Assembly: GCA_025454525.1 (NCBI GenBank)
Contig: JALOOG010000026.1
Location: 1 to 59,946, forward strand
DNA from: Anaerolineae bacterium
GTDB taxonomy: Bacteria; Chloroflexota; Anaerolineae; Aggregatilineales; Phototrophicaceae
Direction: 5' to 3'
Length of the DNA: 59,946 nucleotides
Shown here: positions 36,408 through 43,700 of the stretch, piece after piece
How positions within the stretch are numbered: position 1 is the first letter of the stretch
Layout: each line of letters starts with the position of its first letter
Translations under genes and position numbers: made by a program
The notes under the pieces: generated by a model
What the model saw: only the letters and a program-made list of their open reading frames with translations
Database searches by the model: none
What the model was told of the DNA's origin: nothing

Positions 36408-37430
36408 ATGGATCTATTTCGCCGCTTATTTGGTAAGTCAGAAGAAGAATTAAAAACGATGGACGCTGAGGAAAAAACGCAACCATTGTCGCAACCCCTT
36501 CCCGCGCCAGTGGTAAAGGAGGGAGCAGTCGTGGATATTGACTCGATGGAAACAGATAAACTTCCTAAAACGGTGCAAAAATCAACCCAAACGGGGAATC
36601 TGCCTTCGATTCCGGATGGTGCAACCCGTCCCCTCGCGCCTGAAAAAGCGATCACCAGCTTTAACCAACATTTGTTATTCGGTCAATCCACCGATGTCGG
36701 CATGATCCGTAGCAACAATCAAGACGCAGCCTACTCGTTTTTTGTCACCAATCGGAGCGCGGAAGAACGCCCCGATTTTGGTTTATTTGTGGTGGCAGAT
36801 GGCATGGGCGGGCATCATGACGGCGAAAAGGCCTCCGCTATCAGTACCCGGATGGTCGCCTCTCAAATTATCAACAGCGTCTATATCCCGATCTTGACCG
36901 GGATGAACGACATGGATCGCACACCCATCACCGAGGCGTTGATCGCGGCGGTACAACGGGCCAATTTAGAAGTGCTAAATATGGTGCCAGAAGGTGGAAC
37001 CACGCTCACTGTGGTCGCTGTGATCGGCGATCTGGCGCATGTGGCCCATGTGGGCGATAGTCGAGCGTATTTGATCACCCATGAAGGCGCAGAACAAATG
37101 ACCCGCGATCATTCACTGGTGCAACGCTTGATCGAACTCGATCAATTAACTCCAGAAGAAGCCCCGGATCATCCTCAAACCAATGTTTTGTATCGTGCGC
37201 TTGGACAAAGTGAAAACCTTGAGGTCGATACCATTACCCGCCGCTTACCGGCCAATTCGCGGGTATTATTGTGTAGTGATGGGCTGTGGGGCGCGGTAAA
37301 TAACCATGAGTTGGTTTCGATCACGATGGAATATTCACCTCAAGAAGCGTGTGATAAGTTGGTCGCATTGGCAAATACTCGCGGCGGACGTGACAACATC
37401 ACAGCGATCGTTCTTAAAATCCCGAAATAG
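36408..37430 (+). CDS. PP2C-family Ser/Thr protein phosphatase
   Basis: 340 residues. A ~90-residue acidic, Pro-containing lead precedes the catalytic domain. Metal-binding motifs are present: 'SNNQDAAY', 'FVVADGMGGHHDGEKAS', 'VAHVGDSRAYLI', 'SDGLW' and the terminal 'GGRDNITAIVL'. It removes phosphate from Ser/Thr in a Mn/Mg-dependent reaction and most likely opposes the adjacent kinase. Ribosome site ACGGAG at 36393-36398. The DnaJ-VWA and FHA genes lie within 20-60 bases downstream in the same direction. Confidence 0.92.
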   Translation: MDLFRRLFGKSEEELKTMDAEEKTQPLSQPLPAPVVKEGAVVDIDSMETDKLPKTVQKSTQTGNLPSIPDGATRPLAPEKAITSFNQHLLFGQSTDVGMIRSNNQDAAYSFFVTNRSAEERPDFGLFVVADGMGGHHDGEKASAISTRMVASQIINSVYIPILTGMNDMDRTPITEALIAAVQRANLEVLNMVPEGGTTLTVVAVIGDLAHVAHVGDSRAYLITHEGAEQMTRDHSLVQRLIELDQLTPEEAPDHPQTNVLYRALGQSENLEVDTITRRLPANSRVLLCSDGLWGAVNNHELVSITMEYSPQEACDKLVALANTRGGRDNITAIVLKIPK

Positions 37431-37449
37431 ATTGAGAAGATAGGCTGTT

Positions 37450-38946
37450 ATGGCATTCGATTTCGATCCATACAATATCTTGGGTGTCAGTCCTAGCGCT
37501 GACCTTGAGCAGATTAAAAATGCGTATCGCAAGTTGGCACGACGCTTACATCCAGACACCAATGCGAATAATCCCGGCGCGGTGCGTCAATTGCAAGATG
37601 TGACCGCTGCTCATGAGATCCTTGCCGATAGCAATAAACGGCGTGGATATGATGAGCGGATGAAACAAATCAGCGAAGAACTTCGCTTTAACATACGAGT
37701 AACACCGAGTCGTCGGACTGTGGTGAGTGTCCCAGAACAACAAGTGATCTATTTGTTAGCTGATATCACCTCCGATCTCCGTGCGGTTGAACGTCAAGAA
37801 CAAAGCGTCGCACGACTCAATCTAACCTTGGTTTTGGATCACAGTAACTCCATGAACGGGGTACGCCTAGAAAAGGTCAAAACAGCCGCACATCAGATCA
37901 TCGATAGCCTTAACCCCAGTGACATCATCTCGGTGGTGATCTTTAATGACCGCGCTCAAGTGTTGATCCCGGCCACCCCGGTTAAAGACAAGATGATGCT
38001 AAAAGCGCGGATTACTTTGATGGATGCGTCGGGTGGTACCGAGATCTATCATGGTTTATCCACAGGAGTCGAACAAAATCGGCTGTATGCGAGTCCTAAA
38101 TTGGTTAACCATGTGATCCTGCTAACCGACGGGCGGACGTTCGGAGATGAAGAGCAATCGCTTAATTTGGCTGATAAGGCCGCTAAAGACGGAATCACGA
38201 TCAGCGCGATGGGGTTAGGTAACGAATGGAATGATATTTTCCTAGATGAATTGGTGGGCAAAACGGGCGGCTCATCCATGTATATCAATTCGGCCAGCCA
38301 AGTCGTGCGTTTTCTTAACGATCATGTGCGTGGCTTGGTGAAAACTTTCGCCGAACGGATGCGAATTTCGATTGCACCAGAAGCGGATGTCATCTTAGAA
38401 CAAGTTTTTAAGTTATCCCCACATCCACAACCGCTTCAGTTGGAAAATGGCGAATTGGTGTTAGGGAGTTTACCCGGTAATCGTTCGATCAGTGTGTTAT
38501 TCCAAATTCAATTGCCCGCCAACCTTCAAAAGGGACTGCGCTCCATTGCCCGGTTAGTCGCAGAAGGCGATATTTTGGAAAATAAACATCAACAATATCG
38601 CATGGCAGCGGATATTGAGATCGAAGTGGTTGAATTTGCGGTAAATGACCCTCCCCCAACGATGATCATTGATGCCTTAAGTAAATTGACCTTGTATCGC
38701 CTGCAAGAACGCGCCCAAGAAGCCTTAGCGCGTGGGGATTATACCGAAGCAACCCGTCGCCTTGAACATCTTGCGACACGGCTGTTAGAAATGGGTGAAA
38801 ACGAACTGGCCAATCAAGCCTTGTCAGAGGCGCGACGTGTCGCTCATACCAACGGTTTGTCCGATAAAGGACGGATGACCATTAAGTATCAAACGCGCTA
38901 CCTGCTGTTAGGGCCGGGTCAAAAAGATGTAAATAACGATGAATAA
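37450..38946 (+). CDS. DnaJ-domain / von Willebrand A-domain fusion protein
   Basis: 498 residues. Residues 7-72 are a J domain with the HPD triad in 'ARRLHPDTNANN'. A VWA domain (about 115-300) has the MIDAS motif D-x-S-x-S in 'LVLDHSNSMNG', then 'SGGTEIYHGL' and 'LLTDG'. The remaining ~200 residues hold a beta-rich region and a helical C-terminus (EATRRLEHLATRLLEMG). J domains stimulate DnaK ATPase and VWA domains mediate metal-dependent binding, so this may recruit Hsp70 to a bound partner. It sits between the phosphatase and the FHA gene, pointing to the phospho-signalling module. This fusion is uncommon. Confidence 0.88.
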   Translation: MAFDFDPYNILGVSPSADLEQIKNAYRKLARRLHPDTNANNPGAVRQLQDVTAAHEILADSNKRRGYDERMKQISEELRFNIRVTPSRRTVVSVPEQQVIYLLADITSDLRAVERQEQSVARLNLTLVLDHSNSMNGVRLEKVKTAAHQIIDSLNPSDIISVVIFNDRAQVLIPATPVKDKMMLKARITLMDASGGTEIYHGLSTGVEQNRLYASPKLVNHVILLTDGRTFGDEEQSLNLADKAAKDGITISAMGLGNEWNDIFLDELVGKTGGSSMYINSASQVVRFLNDHVRGLVKTFAERMRISIAPEADVILEQVFKLSPHPQPLQLENGELVLGSLPGNRSISVLFQIQLPANLQKGLRSIARLVAEGDILENKHQQYRMAADIEIEVVEFAVNDPPPTMIIDALSKLTLYRLQERAQEALARGDYTEATRRLEHLATRLLEMGENELANQALSEARRVAHTNGLSDKGRMTIKYQTRYLLLGPGQKDVNNDE

Positions 38947-39002
38947 CGGGTAAAATAGGCAGTACATCATGGGTCGTGTTCATAATCACTAAGGAATTAG
39001 CT

Positions 39003-39506
39003 ATGCGTATATGCCCGTTCTGCGGTCACAAAAATCGGGAGGGATTATTCTTCTGTGAAGACTGCGGACAGAACCTCAATGATGAACGATTAGGGACAAC
39101 CCTACCAACACGGCGTTTTGAGCAACAACCTAACGAACTTTCGGCGAAAGCAACTTGGGGAACGGCCCGCTTTCGTCAAGGTGCAACGGTACTGTTGCAT
39201 ATTCGTGATGCCAATGAGCCGCTGATACTGCAACCGGCTAAGCGGACTATTTTAGGGCGTGCAGATACAACCAGTCCTTCTCAACCAGATCTTGATCTCA
39301 CCCCTTATGGTGCATTAGAGAAAGGGGTTTCACGAATTCATGCAGTAGTGGAACGAAGTGAGGATACTTTGACCCTGATCGATATGGGTAGTTCCAATGG
39401 GACACATCTCAACGGCCAACGGCTTATGCCGGATCAGCCACGAGTTTTACGAGATGGGGATGAAATTCGATTAGGTAAACTGATCGCGCACATTTATTTC
39501 AAATAG
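39003..39506 (+). CDS. Zinc-ribbon and FHA-domain protein
   Basis: 167 residues from ATG 39003, six bases after AAGGAA; a GTG at 38976 is in frame but has no such site. The N-terminus is a zinc ribbon, CPFCGHKNREGLFFCEDCG, with four Cys. The C-terminal ~95 residues are an FHA domain: 'RTILGRAD', 'VSRIHAVVERSEDTLTLIDM', 'SSNGTHLNGQRL'. FHA domains bind phosphothreonine, here probably a target of the neighbouring Ser/Thr kinases. The protein is soluble and may act as an adaptor. Confidence 0.9.
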   Translation: MRICPFCGHKNREGLFFCEDCGQNLNDERLGTTLPTRRFEQQPNELSAKATWGTARFRQGATVLLHIRDANEPLILQPAKRTILGRADTTSPSQPDLDLTPYGALEKGVSRIHAVVERSEDTLTLIDMGSSNGTHLNGQRLMPDQPRVLRDGDEIRLGKLIAHIYFK

Positions 39507-39521
39507 AGGAGTAATCATGCT

Positions 39522-39770
39522 ATGGCTGTAACGTTATTGTTACACGTTTCCAACTCTGAACCGATTAAAGTGGATGTTGATGAGATGCCAAAACCCACTG
39601 ACATTGTGATCATCGGTAAAAATCCGCGTGAACGGAGTGATAAAGAGGTTTCGTTTTTAGATGAAGGTGTGACCACGGTGATTTTTCCGTGGTGGCGGAT
39701 CAATTATGTCCAAGTGCTTCCAAGTGGTGATGATGAAATGGAATTCCCGCTGCCCTTCCGCGAAGATTAA
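39522..39770 (+). CDS. Small hypothetical protein in the phospho-signalling operon
   Basis: 82 residues, acidic. It begins with a strand 'AVTLLLHVSNSEPIKVDVDE' and has an aromatic patch 'VIFPWWRINYVQVLP'. Ribosome site GAGGAG at 39506-39511. It lies 15 bases after the FHA gene stop and before the response regulator. I recognise no family; the all-beta look and fixed position suggest a small accessory subunit. Confidence 0.65.
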   Translation: MAVTLLLHVSNSEPIKVDVDEMPKPTDIVIIGKNPRERSDKEVSFLDEGVTTVIFPWWRINYVQVLPSGDDEMEFPLPFRED

Positions 39771-39813
39771 AGTTATCTCGGAGTGGGTTTGTCAACTTGT
39801 CGGAGGGTGTTAA

Positions 39814-40568
39814 ATGACGACTAGGGTTCCGAAAAATACCCCACGCGATGGACGGTTGATCCTCGTGGTGGATGATGAACCGCGCATGATTGGTTTTATC
39901 CGCATGAACCTTGAACTAGAGGGACATCGGGTGATCGAAGCGCACAACGGACTAGGCGCGCTAGAGGCGATCCGTACCAAACTGCCTGATCTGGTCTTAT
40001 TGGATGTGATGATGCCAGAGTTAGACGGTTTTGAGACCTTGCGAATGTTGCGCGAGTTTTCTAGCATTCCGGTGATCATGTTGACCGCTAAAGGTGAGGA
40101 AAACGATAAGGTTTACGGGTTAGAATTAGGGGCCGACGATTACATTACCAAACCGTTCGGGCCGCGTGAACTCACAAGCCGGATTAAAGCAGTGTTGCGT
40201 CGTGCTGAAATGCCGTCATCTTCACCCGATCAAGCTCTTCACCCGATCAAGCAGTGCTGAAGATTGATGATCGACTCCAAGTAGACTTTAACCGTCGTGA
40301 AGTGATCGTCGAAGGTGAACATCTTAAGCTCCGCCCTACCGAGTATCGCCTGTTGTATCATTTGATCGAAAATGCGGGTTGGACGGTGCCGCATGATCAA
40401 TTGTTGGCGAAAGTTTGGGGATATGAGTATCGCGATGAAGCGCACTATGTCCGCTTATATGTGAACTATTTGCGCGAAAAAATTGAAGAAGACCCCGCCA
40501 ATCCTAAATACATCCTCACGGAACGCGGGGTTGGCTATCGCTTCGTTGATTTCAAACGCCCAAGTTGA
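39814..40568 (+). pseudogene. OmpR-type response regulator split by a frameshift
   Basis: The first frame (39814-40260) is a receiver domain: 'LILVVDDEPRMI', phosphoacceptor Asp64 in 'LLDVMMPELDGF', 'VIMLTAKG', and 'GADDYITKPF'. The second (GTG 40254-40568) is the winged-helix output domain: '[17 protein letters not shown]', '[15 protein letters not shown]', '[11 protein letters not shown]'. The frames differ because TCTTCACCCGATCAAGC occurs twice in tandem at the junction; removing one 17-base copy restores one continuous ~245-residue OmpR-type protein. Ribosome site GGAGG precedes the ATG. Coupled re-initiation at GTG 40254 (GTGCTGA overlap) could still yield separate domains. A sequencing or assembly error is another possibility. 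Confidence 0.85.
40219..40252 (+). repeat. 17-bp tandem duplication inside the response regulator gene
   Basis: TCTTCACCCGATCAAGC at 40219-40235 is repeated exactly at 40236-40252. Seventeen is not a multiple of three, so the reading frame shifts. Confidence 0.95.
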
Positions 40569-40623
40569 TTCCGCAACTTTTTGTACGATCTGGGTTGTAA
40601 CAATTACACAAACACACACATCA

Positions 40624-40641
40624 CCCCTACAAACGTAGGGG
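40624..40641 (+). terminator. Hairpin between the signalling block and the Pfa operon
   Basis: CCCCTAC (40624-40630) / GTAGGGG (40635-40641) with an AAAC loop, followed by ATTTCGTGTT. It probably ends the response-regulator transcript; the 139-base gap otherwise shows no strong promoter. Confidence 0.55.
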
Positions 40642-40707
40642 ATTTCGTGTTAAAACAAGTGCGGCTTTATTGATCGTTCGTTAAAGAGTCATTTAGGAAA
40701 AAATTCC

Positions 40708-43700
40708 GTGACACTGAATACACAACTCCGCCATAATCCAATTGCCATCATCGGCATGGGGGCGCTATTCCCACAGGCACGCAATTTACGTGAGTTTTGG
40801 AACAATATCATCGGGAAGGTCGATTCGATCACCGATGTCCCCGAAACCCATTGGAAAATTGAAGATTATTACGATCCCGATCCCACCACCCCCGATAAAA
40901 CCTATTGCAAACGGGGTGGTTTCTTGCCAGAGGTAGACTTTGATCCGATGGAGTTTGGTTTACCCCCGAACATCCTTGAAGTGACCGATGTCTCACAAAT
41001 GTTAGGGCTTTTGGTCGCTAAAGAGGCCTTACAAGACGCGGGTTATCTGAACACCACGCCGGAAGTCCGCGAACGGATGGGGATCGTCTTAGGGGTCGGC
41101 GGCGGTCAAAAGCAGATCGTCCCACTCTCATCACGTCTGCAATATCCGGTCTGGCGTGAGGTGTTATTGGCCAGCGGTGTCTCGGAACAAGACGCGGAAA
41201 CGATTATCGAAAAGATCAAACTCGCTTACATCCGTTGGGAAGAAAACTCGTTCCCCGGCATGTTGGGCAACGTGATCGCGGGTCGGATCGCGAATCGTTT
41301 TGACCTTGGCGGGATCAATTGTGTCACCGATGCTGCGTGCGCCAGTTCCATGAGCGCGCTCAAATTGGCGCTTAGCGAATTAACAGAAGGCCGCGCCGAT
41401 ATGATGATCACGGGCGGCGTAGACACCGATAACTCGATCGTGATGTACATGAACTTCAGCAAAACCCCGGCCTTCACCAGAGGTGATGTGCCGCGTCCAT
41501 TTGACGCAAAATCAGATGGCATGATGGTTGGTGAAGGGATTGGCATGATCATCCTAAAACGTCTGGACGATGCGATCCGCGATGGTGATAAGATCTACGC
41601 AGTGATCAAAGGGATCGGCTCATCCAGTGATGGACGTTTTAAGAGCATTTACGCGCCCCGCGGCGAAGGCCAAGAAAAAGCACTAAAACGCGCCTATGAG
41701 GATGCGGGATTCTCTGCCTCTACCGTTGCGTTATTTGAAGCCCATGGGACAGGCACAATCGCGGGTGATACGACGGAAGTTACGACGGCCGTTCGTTACC
41801 TCAACAGTATCGATCCCCGTAAACAACACATCGCCTTAGGCAGCGTAAAATCCCAGATCGGACATACAAAAGCGGCGGCCGGCGCGGCGGGCTTGATCAA
41901 AGTGGCCTTAGCGTTACACCATAAGACGATCCCCCCGACTCTCAATGTTACCGAACCAAATCCAAAATTTGATCTCGAAACATCGGCGTTCTATATCAAT
42001 ACGGAAAGCCGTCCCTGGGTGCGTGAAGGGGATACACCACGCCGCGCCGGGGTGAGTTCATTCGGTTTTGGTGGGACAAATTTCCATGTGGTCTTAGAAG
42101 AATACACGGGTGATCATCAAGGTGCGTATCGTTTGCATCAAAACGCGCAAATGGTCATTTTCCATGCACCTTCCCCTGCTCACTTGCAAACGACGATCGC
42201 GGAAGCGATGCAAGCCCTCAAAGGTGATGACGCGGATCGCCATTTCCTGAATTATGTGCAAGCTTCCCGCCAACCGAACATCCCCACGCAAAATGCCCGC
42301 GTTGGGTTTGTGGCAAGCGATCCCGCTGAAGCGGTGACTTTGTTAAGCGCGGCGGCGGATCTGCTAAAATCGAAGGCGGATGCGGACGAATGGCAACATC
42401 CCAAAGGGGTATTTTATCGTCGTAATAGCTTAAACTTGGCTGGCCGCGTCGTGGCGTTATTTGCGGGTCAAGGATCGCAATACTTGGAAATGGGGCGTGA
42501 ATTGGCCTTGAACTTCCCAGATATGCGTGAAGCGTTCGGGCAAATTGACACCTTGTTAGAACGTGACGGTAAAACCACCCTATCAAATGTGGTCTATCCC
42601 CGTCCGGCGTTTAGCGACACCGAAAAACAGACCCAAGAAGCCCAACTGCAAAGCACCGATTACGCGCAACCGTCGATCGGCGCGATCAGCGCAGGTATGT
42701 TTAAGATCTTACAACGTGCGGGTTTCCGTCCCGATTTCACGGCCGGTCATAGCTTCGGTGAAGTATCAGCGTTATGGGCGGCGGGGGTTCTCAACGATGC
42801 CGATTATTACACCTTAGTCAAGGCGCGTGGCGCGGCGATGGCCCGTCCGAATGATCCGCATTTTGACGCGGGGACGATGTTGGCCGTTACGGGGGATGTG
42901 CCAGCAATTGAACGCGAGGCCGCTAACTTGGCTGGGATCAAAGTGGCCAACCGCAATTCACGGACGCAAGTGGTTTTAGCAGGCGCAACCAAAGATATTC
43001 TGAATGCCGAGGCCGCCCTCAAAGCCAAGGGGTATCGCACGGTATTACTGAATGTAGCGGCCGCTTTCCATACCCCCCTAGTGGGACACGCGCAAAAACC
43101 GTTCGCGCAAGCGATCAACAACGTGACGTTTAATGCGCCGAAAAGCAAAGTTTATGCGAATGCGACTGCACAACCCTATCCGGCAGATCCCGCGCAAATG
43201 AAACAAATGTTAGGGGATCATATCCTGCAATCGGTCTTGTTCCGTGATCAGATCGAAAATATCTATGCAGCGGGTGGGTATCTGTTTGTCGAATTTGGGC
43301 CGCGGAATGTCCTCACCAACTTGGTAAAAGACATCCTTACGGATAAACCCCATGTCGCGATTGCCTTGAATCCGAGTCGGCAAAAAGACAGCGATCGGCA
43401 ATTCCGTGAAGGTGTGGTGCAGTTGGCGGTGTTAGGCTTAAACCTCAATAACATCGATCCGTATCACCAAGATCCGGAATATCCGGCCAAAAAGAAGGCG
43501 ATGACCGTCAAGTTAAACGGTGCGGCTTTTATCAGTGATAAGACCCGTCAAGCGTACCAAAATGCCTTGAGCGATGGTTTCCAAGTGGTGACTCCGGTGT
43601 CACAAGATCAAACACCGACGTTCCCGCAACCACAACCGATGCCCATGCCACAACCGCAAACCGTGCCGTCACCGCAAATTGAGCCGTTGCCACAACCGGA

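Noticed and set aside
40254-40568. Independent small winged-helix regulator
   Set aside because: The 17-bp duplication explains the split; removing it gives one normal OmpR-type protein, so it is treated as part of a broken gene.
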